A stretch of 64,000 nucleotides of DNA from Syngnathus acus (taxonomy: Eukaryota; Chordata; Actinopteri; Syngnathiformes; Syngnathidae): contig NC_051100.1 of NCBI RefSeq assembly GCF_901709675.1, positions 9,334,786-9,398,785 of the forward strand. The letters run 5' to 3'. Position 1 is the first letter of the stretch; every line of letters begins with the position of its first letter. Positions 12,525-25,000 of the stretch are shown here, one piece after another. Made by a program: the position numbers and the translations under genes. Under the pieces are notes generated by a model. It ran no database searches. It saw only the letters and a program-made list of their open reading frames with translations, and had not been told where the DNA came from.

Positions 12525-14005
12525 ATATATATATATATTATATAGATTTTTTTTTTTTTAATCTACCAATACATACATTTGAGTCATATTGAAACCATAG
12601 AAACACTTCTGGCTTATTCCTCTTTAGCAAAAAGATGGCCACCATTCAGGCTGCCATGTTTTAGTACTCACCACAACACTATACTTGTTTATTTTGGTAT
12701 GACTGGATGTCTAAAATGATCAAAGCATAAAAGCACGTCTTTCGCCTTTCAACAGATTTTTCTTTATAATCATATTAAATTGATAATGAACTTCTGAAAC
12801 TTCTTTGACGCTTTAAAGGTCTTTATCTCAGTATACACCAGTAACCTATAAGTAGAACAGGTAATGGATGAGCTCAGAATATGAAATGTGATATTCTTCA
12901 TTATTACGCTGCTGCCTGCTCCAGGTAGAGATCCCTAGAATTATAATTACCTTGACAGAAAGGAGGGGTTATAAAACATACACCTAAAAATAGCCACATT
13001 CAACATAAATATTTAACAGTGAGGTCATGATCATCAAATATTTCCAAAAGCAACCAAAAAACAAGGCATCACCTGGTCAGGTCCTCTTCAGTAAATTCCT
13101 CAAGCAGCACATGTACATTATCCATCCATGTGTCCTCATTAACGTTAAAGGTAAGACTTGTTGCTCATGTAAATGACAATTCACGCTCATATTTAAGGCG
13201 ATATCAAATCTTCAGTTAACCTGCTGGAACAATGTGAAAGGAAGCTGGACTCACCAGTGCATGCAAACTCCACACAAGGAGCCCAGATTCAAATTCCCAA
13301 CATCAGAACTGTTAAGCATTTGTGAAAATAACTGGCCCACCATGCTACTGTGAACAAACCTACAATTCATAGTAAATATTTTGATGTCGGTGGTAAGAAA
13401 CGTTGTATAATTTGTTGCATCCATTGACACAATGTAGATTGAAGCAGGACTGATTTGATAACCAGTTGCAGGTGCACCTGCACTTGACAAGCATGAAAGT
13501 TAAAAGAAACTGCATTATATATCAATATTTTATATTTTCACGAGGCACAATCTTGCAAATTGGAAAGCATTTGTGGTCTCGCAGTCGCTGCAATGTTTGT
13601 CTCAAGCAACCTTAGCACATGTGCATGTTAGGGAGCATCACACGTCGCGTCGGTTTCTTGCAGCGGATCATACTCCGACAGGTGAATGACAACAAAAGCG
13701 GTCCTCTGGATGCAAGCTAAATACGAAGTAGCCTGGGGAGAGTAGACAGTGTTGTTTTCAATGCATTCACACGCAATAACAGTAGCCAAGCAGGCGCATC
13801 CTCACAGCATGCGTGCACTTAGTGCGATTCGTGCAAATGAAAAGTAGTTTGGAGCCACAAGGGGAAACAATAAGAGTGCTGGTCCATTTTTCATCATAAT
13901 AGAATCTACGCTGTCTGTCAGCCATGAAGAGCAGAAAATTCCACATTCCTCCTCAAATCAAGCCTTACCTTTTTCAGTCTTCCAATCCTTTTTCTTTTTG
14001 CTCAT
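10762..14005 (-). CDS. macrod2: MACROD2-like macro domain ADP-ribosyl hydrolase, 5' part (2 coding exons)
   Basis: Macro-domain protein of the MacroD type. Such enzymes remove mono-ADP-ribose from proteins and hydrolyse O-acetyl-ADP-ribose. Seen: a 12-codon lysine-rich first exon (MSKKKKDWKTEK) at 13,969-14,005 and a second exon at 10,762-10,875. The second exon ends in GDITVLEVDAIVNA, the start of the macro fold whose Asn-Ala lines the ADP-ribose pocket. Both junctions are phase 1, so the exons splice in frame (G + CT = Ala). The gene continues off the left edge, and the GGGGVDG loop exon is not in the window. MACROD2 is chosen over MACROD1 because TASP1, ISM1 and SPTLC3 follow in the order and relative orientation known for MACROD2 in vertebrates. 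The helix preceding the macro fold in mammals (LEERRKEY...ILSW) is not found; see findings. Confidence 0.85.
11664..11947 (-). repeat. SINE-like interspersed repeat, antisense copy
   Basis: Reads, on the plus strand, as the reverse complement of a repeat common in teleosts. Landmarks are CCTGGAGCCTATtgtAG, GTACACCCTGGATTGGTC, GAACATGCAAAACC and GAACCCAGAACTGAGAGA. It is related to the sense-oriented copy at 47,197-47,520. Diverged, no coding capacity. Confidence 0.7.
12443..12543 (+). repeat. TATC/TA microsatellite
   Basis: (TATC)n followed by about 60 bp of uninterrupted TA and then a degenerate TA tail. Pure AT alternation of this length can extrude cruciforms and often varies in length. 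Confidence 0.95.
13253..13320 (-). repeat. SINE-like repeat, short antisense fragment
   Basis: Plus-strand text GCATGCAAACTCCACACAAG followed by GCCCAGATTCAAATTCCCAAC and CAGAACTGT. It is the reverse complement of the middle section of the repeat at 47,197-47,520. Confidence 0.65.
13969..14005 (-). CDS. macrod2: MACROD2 coding exon 1
   Basis: Start codon at 14,005-14,003 (context GCAGCATGAG). It encodes twelve residues rich in lysine, resembling the basic start of mammalian MACROD2, then G before a consensus GTAAGG donor (phase 1). Confidence 0.8.
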
Positions 14006-14300
14006 GCTGCCGGAGTAATTGGTCTTCGAGAGGTTGATTTTTGACTGTGGCAAACCCAGGCTCACTGTGAACGGTGCGCCCGGGGGGGTAAAATAGAAAT
14101 GCAAAGTGTGGACAGCCTTTAGCCGCTTCTCTCACCTGTGAAGCTGTCAAATATCTACGGTGCTCATTCGACTCAACCTACCGTGGTTGCGGCGTGAAAT
14201 AGTGTGTACGATTTGAGACCATCTGATTGGCTGACAAGAACGGATAAGTGAGCTTGTGCTTGGTTGAATTGTTGAGTCAATCAAAAGCTCCAGACCTTTG
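14006..14300 (-). promoter_or_regulatory. MACROD2 5' UTR and promoter region
   Basis: Sequence just upstream of the MACROD2 ATG. A CCAAT box on the minus strand (CAGCCAATCAG, ATTGG at 14,226-14,230) lies about 220 bp upstream of the start codon. A C-rich stretch follows near 14,070-14,090. No TATA box is seen. The start site is probably near 14,100-14,160; this is inferred from the CCAAT position only. Confidence 0.5.
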
Positions 14301-14796
14301 GTTCGTCATTTCTACTAGGTTTGTGAAGTCCTGCAAAGCCCGTTTTAAGTCAGTCCAAATATATTACTGGCAAAGAATGTAACAATTCCTACAAATTAAG
14401 TTTTTTAAATATGTGTTTGAATAAAATATGATGAATCACACAAATGTATATGTTTACTGCTATTGATACCGCAGTGCACATGATGATTGTCAAACTTAAA
14501 TCCACTTGGCAATGCTAACTCACTACAGAGTAATTAATAGATCTTTGATAGGTCCCACATGCCCATGGTAAAATTAAACAAGTGCAATTTAACCATTTAG
14601 TAATCACAATTTATCTAAATCAATGACTACGACATAAATGGACACTACTGTTAAATGCAAACGATGAGTCGTTGTTAGACCCGACACGACTAGAATTTCT
14701 AAGGAATAAAAACCTTTCCTGGCCAAAGGATTTGTCGTGAAATGTGCGATTTTTGAGCGGATGCTGCATTATTCTCCGTGCACAGTTGAAATAAAA

Positions 14797-14810
14797 CCGC
14801 TAGATGGCAC
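14797..14810 (+). promoter_or_regulatory. CTCF-like motif between divergent promoters
   Basis: CCGCTAGATGGCAC differs at one position from the CTCF core CCASYAGRKGGCRS. It lies between the divergent MACROD2 and TASP1 promoters, where an insulator would make sense. Motif match only. Confidence 0.4.
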
Positions 14811-15139
14811 TGTTGCAGTGAGTCTACGTCTGTCGCGTATCCTGTCACATTACATACAACTAGTACGTATACCAAAGTGGTTCACAGATTTATCATAGAT
14901 TAGCAATTTTTTTTTTTATTGAGAGACATGATAAAATGATCTACCCACCGTGGACAAGGATTGATTCCAAACACATTTATTGTCTCTGCGGGGGGGATAA
15001 AAAAAAAAGGTGTGTGCAAGTACAGTTATATACTCTCCATAAAAGATAGTGTCGCTATCGTTGTCATGCTGTTTTAGTTGTTCAAAATATTCAATTATTG
15101 CTATATTGGAGCGCTTATTTGATCATGTGACCCAGCGCC

Positions 15140-15341
15140 TGAATGTTGTTGTGTTAATCACTTCCTTAGCAACGCGTAGCAAAACCCGGAAGTACTTTAT
15201 GACGCTTTGGCTAACCGGCTAATGTTACAAATGACAGGGAAGTATGCCCGAGTTGCGTGGTTGAGTAGTTCTGTTACGATTAGCCCTATGTTATATGACA
15301 TTGCGAACTGGTGTTTTGCTCTTGGAGGACGAGCATAAATT
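15140..15341 (+). promoter_or_regulatory. TASP1 promoter and probable noncoding first exon
   Basis: An ETS-family site (CCGGAAGT, 15,186-15,193) sits in a TATA-less region, typical of a housekeeping promoter. A consensus splice donor GTAAGT begins at 15,342. It would join an untranslated first exon to an acceptor (CCCTGACAG) ending at 15,815, just upstream of the coding ATG. Exact start site not determined. Confidence 0.5.
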
Positions 15342-15884
15342 GTAAGTTGACGATGTTTTTTGTACTGCATGTTGGCGAACTGTTAGCTCGCCATCGCGAT
15401 AAGCTTCCATAGTAAGTTATTTTGCCTGTGATGCCCCATCGTAAATCCCATTGGGAATTATTCTTATGCCAAAATGAACAAGCGTCATGCGCTTCACTTT
15501 GAATGTGAGCCACGTCGCTGATGCAAAATTGCATTTGGCAGTGTCATTTGCATTTTTAAAACTAGAGAACCTGCACAGTTATATAAATACTGCAAGAATG
15601 GGGTAAATTACAATATCACACGCAATAATGGAATAAATTATAATATTACACGTCCATTAGAACAGTCTATTTTATAATCGATGTACCAGTAGGTTTATTG
15701 ACCACGTTCTCGATCAATGGCGTTTTATTGGAGTTGGGCTTTGTACATATCAACACTAATGACTTTTGGAGGTTTCTTGGTGTAGTAATATTTGTATTCC
15801 CTTTTACCCTGACAGGTATTCCTTCAAAATGTTTCCCTCACACGATGATGGGCCACGATAGGCTTGTCAAGTTATGCAGGGGTT

Positions 15885-16014
15885 ATGGAAAGTCTACAAA
15901 ACTCTGCTGAAGAACAACAATACATCTTTTACAAAGATAATCCATGGCCCAACAAACAGGAATCGACTAACAACTACAAACCAGGTGTCAGTGGATTTGT
16001 TTTAGTGCATGCAG
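15885..16014 (+). CDS. tasp1: TASP1 coding exon 1 (start codon)
   Basis: MESLQNSAEEQ... through GFVLVHAG; donor GTAAGT at 16,015, phase 1. The exon probably begins at 15,816 with 69 nt of 5' UTR. Confidence 0.93.
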
Positions 16015-19000
16015 GTAAGTTTCGGTTTCTTTGTGTGTCTTGACATATGAAGGGATTGACAATAAAGCTGACTTTGACTTTGAAGTTGCATGAACTCCAT
16101 TCACGTTTTGGCAAAAGTAATTGAAATATTAGATTGGGTGGTTTATGCTGCTCTTTCAAGGGAGACAAAATTGAGTTGAATCTTTAAAGCTCTTCAGTCG
16201 TTCTGTTAAATTATTTTCTCATTAATGGTCAATCACTTTTATATAATTGCTGTCATGTCTTTTCAGGTGCAGGTTACCATTCGGAATCCAAGGCCAAGGA
16301 GTACAAGCATGTATGCAAAAGAGCTTGCCAGCAAGTAAGTCTTTTTTCTGACAACATGCTTGAATCCTTATTTATCACAATTTCCTGCACAGAAAATTGT
16401 ACATAAATATCACAATTTCCTGCACAGAAAATTGTACATAAACACCTATCTCCATCATCATATTTCACTTTTGTTGACCTTGTCCCTTAATTTCTCATTA
16501 TAAAAATGCATGCATGATGTTTAATGACACACTTTAGCACAATCACCAGTGTACCAATTGGTGGTGATGAAAATTGTAGGATTGTACCGCTCTTTATTTA
16601 ACATATTTATTATTCTGTGGTTTTAACTGTCCTATCATTTTTCAGGCTGTGGACCAGCTCAAAGCAGGGGCACTTGCAGTTGAAGCCGTGGCTGCAGCAC
16701 TGGTTGAGCTTGAGGTTGCTTTTCATAATTATTGATTATTTTAATTTACTAACAGCTTTTATTTACAACTAAATTAACACTCCATAAATGAAAATACCAT
16801 GCATATAACTGCTAAATTCAAGGTGATGTGTTTTTTCTAGAGTAGCCTATGTGTTCTTAATTTGCTCATGCTTGTGCGTATTGCCTGTTGCATGATGTAA
16901 GGGATCATTTTCCTCAAGGGAAAGATTGGGGGGGGGGGGGGGTAATCGCAATGCTCTCAGCAGCTCCAAGAAGGTACTCTTACCTAATTGCTTTTCCGTA
17001 AGTGCTTCATTTCAAGTTGGTTATAGAAGACTCAAAAAGCTATTCACTTCAGCCATGGCATAATACGCGTATTAGTAAATGAAGGAGAAATTTATTAAAA
17101 AAAAAATACTTCAAGGAAAGCAGAGGAAAAATCCTAATATTTTGTAATCCTCTTTTTTATTTTGTGAAGAACGTCATAAACTAAGAGCAAGCCAAAGCAG
17201 CCGCTGATCCTTGAGATTACTTTTGCTAAGCCATTGTCAATGCATCCTGGCCAAATATAATTTGCTCTGTGTGTTCCCAGGACTCTCCTTTTACTAATGC
17301 AGGTATGGGCTCCAACATAAATTTGTCAGGGCAAATAGAGTGTGACGCCAGTATCATGGATGGAAAGTCACTGCATTACGGAGCTGTGGGTGCTATTAGT
17401 GGTACGTTTTTACACTCTCTATTACTCACCCCAGGTATATGGGCTATATTCATTGTTGTCATATGGGGAGAGAGAGAATAAGTAGATACATTTGTATAAA
17501 CTTGATTTGATTGTCCTTCTATAATACAGACTTGTACCGTAACTTCCTTTCAGGCATTAAGAACCCCGTCTTAGTTGCGAATCGACTGTTGAGTGAAGCG
17601 CAGAAAGGCAAGCTTTCAGCCGGCAGAATACCCCCCTGGTGATTTTCAGCATTTTCAATTACTTTTTTAGTATTCTGACTACATTATATTTGTACTTCTT
17701 GATCAGTATCAACAATTTCTTCGCCAGCTTTTTAGTGGGACGAGGAGCACACGACTGGGCTGTTAGCCATGGTGTCCCAGCCTGCCCCTCAGAGAAAATG
17801 GCCACTAGTGAGTATTTTTCCACTGCTTCCAAAGCAGTATCCTTGTAAGAGCTGAAAATGTGCATAAATTCCACGCAGGTGCATCTGGATGTGTAGTTGG
17901 AGATAAATCCGATGACTGTATTTTTTTATTTTTTACATCACATACAGAATTCAGTTTATCTGCATACAAGCGGAACAAAAGAAAGATGGAGCTGGCTGAG
18001 AAAATGGACCCAGGACATAATCAAACAAAGAAAAGACGACAATCAAGTAGAAATGTAAGTTGTGTTCGTTTTTTTATTTTGTCGATATAAGAGCGCAAAA
18101 TGGCCCCTTCACATAACGTACAGTTGCATCAATACTCATGACAGCCCAGTAAAGAATATGACAAATAATGTGGCCCAGTGGCTTAGTGGATCGCACATCC
18201 CCCTCCAAAAAATCAATTACTCATACTGACAAACCACCACCACATTTAATCTCACCTTTGAGGAAGAGAAGAAATTTATTGATGCAATAAGTGAGGTGTG
18301 CTCTGCAAGATCTCAAGTTGCCTCACAAAGGAAATTGACTTAGCAGACCGTACATAGACTTCTCCAGAAAAATGATTCTAGAGTAGACAGTGATGAGTGC
18401 ATTTTATTGCACTGAACATCAGAATTGGAGACTGATTTTGCGAGTTGACCTAAAAACCAGCTGAGTAAAGAGAAATTTTGCTTCCAACCCGCAAGTGGTG
18501 CTACCCACTCACAGAAGAGCGCGAGAGAGTGAGAGTCTTAAATTTAATATTAATTGTGTGAAATACCAATTGTGAACTTCTATTGCCAGATGTTGCCTAA
18601 TAGTACGTCTTTCCAACATGTATGGTTCTCTGTTGAGTTCTGTTACAGCGACCATCGATATTATATGACTGACATCTGTTCGATAAAGAGCACCAGTTTA
18701 GTTGTTGACTTAGCTGTCTTTGAGTAGTCTATAATGAAATGATTGATTTACATTTGTCATGTTAATGCATGAGTTACGATTGTGGAATTAAACGCAGATT
18801 TCAAAGCTCTCTGCGGAAATCAAAGCGGTCCACGGAATTACTGGCGAGGTGCAGAATATTCTGAGTTTACTATTATGCTATGAAAAGACAAGCTGTGCTC
18901 GCTTATTAACCTCGGCTTCGAATGGCCCATCTGTCAGTTTAAAAAAATGAAAATTTTAGTTTCTGGTTGGGTTTAGAAGTGCATCACATGCTGTTCTAAT

Positions 19001-22000
19001 GGCTTGATTTGCATCCTCGCGGACTCGAGTCATAAGAAATAAAATTTGAAGAGCATGAAAAAGTGATTCTTACAATCCTTGCCAATACATTATTTAATCT
19101 ATCTGATGCAGCACTTGTGCAGTTTGCAAAACTGCAGCCTCTCCAAATTGTTCCTTTTTACATAGTCTAAGTACCTATATGGACTAATTGTACTTCCTGT
19201 TAAGTTTCACAAGAACAAGCTCCGTGTGACCATACCATCTGTTAAAGGTGGATCAACTGTCATATTGATACACTTTGCAATTTTCAAACACTTCCCCGCC
19301 ATTAATCTTTATTTTATTTTTTTGTGTGTGGTGTAGGAAAATGGTTCCGAGTGCCTTGATACTGTCGGGGCCATTGTGGTTGACATGCAAGGCAATGTAG
19401 CAGCAGCGGTTTCCAGTGGAGGTCTGGCCATGAAACATCCAGGCAGGGTTGGCCAGGTAAGAGAGTTTGCAGGTTTTTGTATGTATGCTGTAAGACTTCT
19501 CCAAGTTGCAACTTAATAGTATTTTTTTTTTAACATACAGAGCAGTCGTAGCAAAAAAAAGCATTGTGTTTCACTTTGCTGCTTAATTTTCACGATTTTG
19601 ATTCACATTGTCAAAGTCAGCTTTATTGTCAATCTCTCCACATGCCAAGACACACAAAGAAATCGAAATTACGTTTCCACTATCCCACGGTGACAAGACA
19701 TAGTACACGACATACATACAAGCAAACAACACAAAATAAAAACAAGAAGGCACAAACAATGAATAATAAGAGTGATGAATAAATAATAAATAAACAAATA
19801 ACACAATAAATAAGAGTACACAATAAATAACAATTGTCATTGTTGCAATGAGGGAACACCCCCCATCAGTGACAATAAATTCTAATATGTCAGAGCCAAT
19901 CGAAAACAAAAGGGCAAAATAGTACAGGGTGTTCCCAAATGATTGACATCCTTTGAAATATCCATACTGAGAAACTACATGTCCCAGGCAAGTAAAATGA
20001 ATTACACTTCACTTAATAGAAAAATAAAAGCGATATGAAAATGTCAGCAGCATATTCAATTTTGTGTAGGTTTTATTGCCGGGTTCACGAAGTTTAACAG
20101 GCAATTTGTTTTTAATGTTCAAATCTGCTTCCCAGTTGATGTATTTATATTGAAATTTCTTCAAAAATGCTGACAATGTTTGATTTTTTTTTTTAATGAC
20201 TCACAACTATAATATTTGATACCCTTTTTTTTGCTGAAAGATTTGCAGGCGTGAAGCATTGACTTGCAGAAACGTGTGAGATATCAACAGATATTTATTT
20301 TCTCAGGCTGCTCATTATGGATGTGGCTGCTGGGCTGAAAATGCATGCAACATGAACTCTTACTCTACAGCAGTGAGTACCTCAGGTATAACCGTCTGCA
20401 CCTTCTCAGCTATCACATTTAACGTTCACCACAAGCCCTACATTTTTTTTTAGTGACAATATGAATCAGAACCAGATATTCTTTTTGAGCCTGTTATTTA
20501 GCCCCGATGAGTCAAACTTTAAAAGGCTTGATAATTCTTTCCGATGACCTCCGACCATTCTCAGAGTCATTTTCATCAGTCACTTCCTCGGATGATTGAG
20601 TCATCGTTTTGCACACGTTGTTAGTCATCTGCGGGCCAGGTGCCTTGCAAGGCACTTTGAATTTACTGTGACATCCAACAAGGGTCACCTGCTATGGATA
20701 AAAACGGTGTATAGCCACTGCAGTGTAGCACAATGCAGATTCCTTTTTGAGATTTGTTGTACAGTTATAGATTCACTATTTCTGTCTCCCTAAACGTATT
20801 CTTATCATATATACTCGGCACTTTGGCCCTTGCCATTTCATTCACCACTGCGCTGTGAATGCAGAGGTTTCGGACAACTGAAATAAGTAATGGATGAATA
20901 ATGTATTTATTCATCCATATAGAAATGTCTAAAAGCACCCACACCAGAGCCCTAGTTTTCGATGTAAACTTTCTTACCGACACTAAATTTAGATTAAATA
21001 AGAGAGAGTGCAATCTTTTATTTCTGTTACATCCCACTGTTAATGTACTTCCAAAGTTGATGAAATGTAGATGATGCACTACTGTGTTTCTACTACATCC
21101 TCTCTTTCCCTGTAATGTTGCCCAGTCTCTGATGTTGGCTAAAAATCTTTATGGGGATGGAGAGTCGAATGTGTGTTCCAGTACATCACCTGTTTTTAAT
21201 TTCCCTGCATGAAAGCTAGCTCCATCAAAAGAACTAGAAAAACAATAGTTTTCATGCTAACATAGGAGGCGTTTGAGCCTCACCCTTCGTCGTTCACTTG
21301 GTCCCTCATCGCCTTCCCCCTATTGTGTTTTGATTTGTAATATGTCACTAGTACTTTGTTGTGGACCTTAAAAGAACAGCTTGTCACTGTTTACTCTTGC
21401 TGCTGTTGCTGCTGCTGCCGCCGGCTGTCACAGTCTCCTCATGGATTCGCCTGCATTTTATTCTGATGGCGCGGGAGATCTAGTTTAACTGTGTTTGTGT
21501 TGCCCTGATTACTCTTTGAGCGCTTAATAGGACATGCAGTACAAAAGACCAAGTGCCTGGCCAATCTGACATTCTGCTCTCATTAGAAAAGAAAAAACGT
21601 CTGCACTGCTTCAGGCATCTCTTCTCCACAGTTGCAGAACTGCATTTAGTTGTGTTGTAGTTACTTGAGATTTTATGGGGCTTGCGTTCGCATTTACAAA
21701 AACAACATGGCAATATTCCCAATGAGGTTTTCTACGATCTGATTTGTTGCCATGATTAAAATGGTCATGTTTGAGTTAACCTAGAGACAACGGTATTCAT
21801 GTTCAAATTCATTGTTATCCCAGATACACTACACAAAAAACACCTGAGATATTTTGTCTTAAAAGATTGTAATTCCAAACACGTATGCCAGCGGCCCCAT
21901 GCTTTTTATAGATCCTTTGCTTCAAGTATTTGCACTCTTGTTTCTGTTTCATTCCTTGGACACGATACCATAGCCGCATTCAACAAGAGCAAACAGCTTT

Positions 22001-25000
22001 AAAACAATTCGGCGCTTTGGCAAGAATAACATGTTCGCACTCGTGTATCCCACAGATTTGTTTTCTCGGAATTTAAGAATAGGGAAATATACAATGTGTC
22101 AGACTTTATAGATAAAGTTGTTAGTGTTACATTTGGCAGACGGTCACTCATGCTCACCAACATCTGTTTCATTTTAACCCCCTACCGTCAGCCAGTGGTG
22201 CCATAATAAGAATAACAATAAGAATAATCTTTCCTTTTTGTTTACCCTACATTATTTTGTGCCGCATAAACATAGAGACCAAATGTGTTTCCATAGACTG
22301 CCAGTTAGAATGGAGTTGACAAAAGACTCCTTGCTGAAGTAATGCAAGGTAAGTTGTTTGTATATACTCACTTGTGCCTTGGTGTCTCTCCTGCAGGCTG
22401 TGGAGAGCATCTGATTCGCACCATGCTGGCACGGGAATGCTCCGCTGCCATGCAGTCGGAAGATGCCCATCAGGCATTGCTGGATGCTATGCAAAACAAG
22501 TTCATCAGTGAGTTCCACATTTGTAGTATCCATTAACATTTGCCACGAATTGTACTGTATATGCAGTCAGACGAGTGAGGTTGTGATAAAACGATGATTT
22601 TTCAAACCGGCAGATGTAACAAACAGATGTTGGGTAGCCCCCATCAGGAAGACCAGAATCAAAAGAAAAGTCTTGTGATTCACTTTGTTTTCTTTTAACT
22701 GTTTGAACTTGTCCCCCAAATGTCCCACACATCATGTTTGCTGGCCGAACTTCATTTTGAAGATGTTTCCATTGAATGTTTTTGAAGATTTGTTTTATTC
22801 TCAGAAGTGTTCCATTATAGAAAATTTGGCTTCAGTCCGTGACCATGAGTCTGTACAACTTAAGTCTGATACAGTTGTATGAAACCAATTGAAGTAAATG
22901 CATTTGCCCCAAAAACAATGTGCCATAAATCCTGCGCTCACTTCAGTAATGGTTTCTATAATGTAAAGGCCTCTTACAGTTTAAAGTAGAAATGCTTTTT
23001 CATGGCATACCTCCCAAAGACATGATCAAATAACGTACACATCCAACTATTTATGGAAATTGATGGCCAAACAATGTGAACACCGTATACCGTAGTGTAC
23101 TTTGCTGCTATGCTTTGAAGAGGCGTAAGCCTTTCAAGTTGTCCAATAAATATACTTCAATTATGGGTAAATTTGTATTCAACCTGTCGGCAAGTGTTTG
23201 ACATTTTCTTATATGTTCTGCAAATGAATTTGTCATAACAAAACATTTGCATTCATTAATTTTATTCCATTATCATTGTAGGTTTATTTTGTCTGTTATT
23301 TATTTAATGTCACATGATAAGAAAACTCTGCCACTAAAATATCTCTCTCTAATCACATTAAGGCTCACCCTTTCTGGCCAGCGAAGATCGAGTTTTGGGT
23401 GGCGTAATCGTCTTGCGCTGCTGCAAATGTGTGGAACCTCAGCCGTCTACAAATGTTAAGGGTTGTCTAGGTGAGACTTGGGGTATTTCATTGCTGGTCA
23501 CACTTGGATTCCGTGCCTCAGCTAAGGTCACACAAAAAATGTGGCTGCAAATCTTTCAAATCTATCCTCGGACAATTAGATTGAAGGGAGAGGTGGGTTG
23601 GGTTAGTGGGGTGTGGTCGTGGAGGCCCGTGTGTGTCTGTGTGTGTACAGGGGGGTTCTTCACCCTGGCTTTCCTGGCGGGTGGTCTGTTTTAACTTGCA
23701 CAATCAGTCTCCGGTTTCACACCCTTCGTCTCAGATCTCATGAAGACCTCCCACTATGGAATCAAATGCTAATCTTCAGACAAGCAAGCCTTCTGAATAT
23801 GCCTCAGTTTTTGGCTGATTGCGTTGGTAGATCTGGTTTCTCTACCTATATGTAATTATTTCGGCAACCCCGTTCTTTATGGTAAAAATGCTATATTGTG
23901 TAATTTTTTTCATTTGTTCCTCTATGTTTGCACAGTGGAGTTTCTTTGGAGCCATACCACAGAAAGCATGTGTGTAGGCTACATGTCCGCCCAAGACAGC
24001 AAAGCAAAGGTGAGCTCTATTACACTGCCACAAGCTAATTTCATCCATTCGATTTCAATAAAACGTGTTGACTGTACTTCCTCTTCTTTCAAACTTTGCT
24101 AGTGACATTTAGTTTGTCATTGAGTTTACCTGGACTAGAGCAGTGTTTCCCAATCTGTACTGGGCCATGGGAACTGCAGCAAAAAAAAAAAAAAATCACA
24201 AAAGGTTTATACATAGGTCAATTCTTGTGTCTGGAAGAGCATTTAATTGTTGTGTCACTGCAGCTAATAAGTAGGAGCCTCCTATGTCACATTTTTTCTT
24301 TTCAACAAATTTATACTGTAGGTCAGGCATCACGTGAGTCGATTTGACAAATTATCGAACAATCTAAAGTGTTGAAAATGGCATGCTGTCTTTGACGATG
24401 TAATGTTAATGGTTAAACAAACGCCTATTGATGGATTTTCTGCAGTCATGATTTTGCAGGTAGGTGGATTCCACTTGATGCCAGCAATATGATTGATGAA
24501 CAATGATAGATCTTTTGTAGGAAATAAAGTTATTTTCAGACCAGTCAAGTAAATAGGATGAATCCCTGTAGCTCACCCAGTAATCTCTCACAACACACTA
24601 ATGTGCCCTGGCGCAGTGGTTGGGAATCACTTGACTAGAGTTAGCATTTCATCAAGTAATTTATGTGTGTTTAAATTCATTGTAATTCTGGGACATGGCG
24701 CAGTTTAAAACTGTGTTGCAATTAGCCATCGAAGATATGAAAGCATGCAGAGTAACCATAGAAACAAAATACAAAATGAACATAAAGCATCAGTGAGTCC
24801 TCGGAGAAATTTGGCAGCTGATCGATCCCAGTTTCCAGATGTGCTGTCCAAGTTACTTTATCGTAGCACAAAGAAGCATGCGAGACCGAGTCGCAACAAT
24901 GAAACAGAGCAGCAGAAGAAAGACAGATCATGGTTCTTTCTTTTGAATTGGTTCAATGACTTGACGTAGAATGCCGTCAGCTCGCTGCTAAAACGCATAA

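Larger units (their letters stand above)
10876..13968 (-). other. MACROD2 intron 1
   Basis: 3.1-kb intron. It contains two fragments of a fish SINE-like repeat (11,664-11,947 and 13,253-13,320) and a TATC/TA microsatellite (12,443-12,543). The exon encoding the pre-macro helix of mammalian MACROD1/2 was searched for and not seen. Confidence 0.7.

Noticed and set aside
13076-13175. Possible extra MACROD2 exon (minus strand, ...VLLEEFTEEDLTR before a GT)
   Set aside because: In the phase needed to join the flanking exons it hits a stop, and it does not resemble the missing helix.
16374-16443. CRISPR-like or regulatory repeat array
   Set aside because: Only two adjacent 35-bp copies without spacers; a simple tandem duplication in vertebrate intron DNA.
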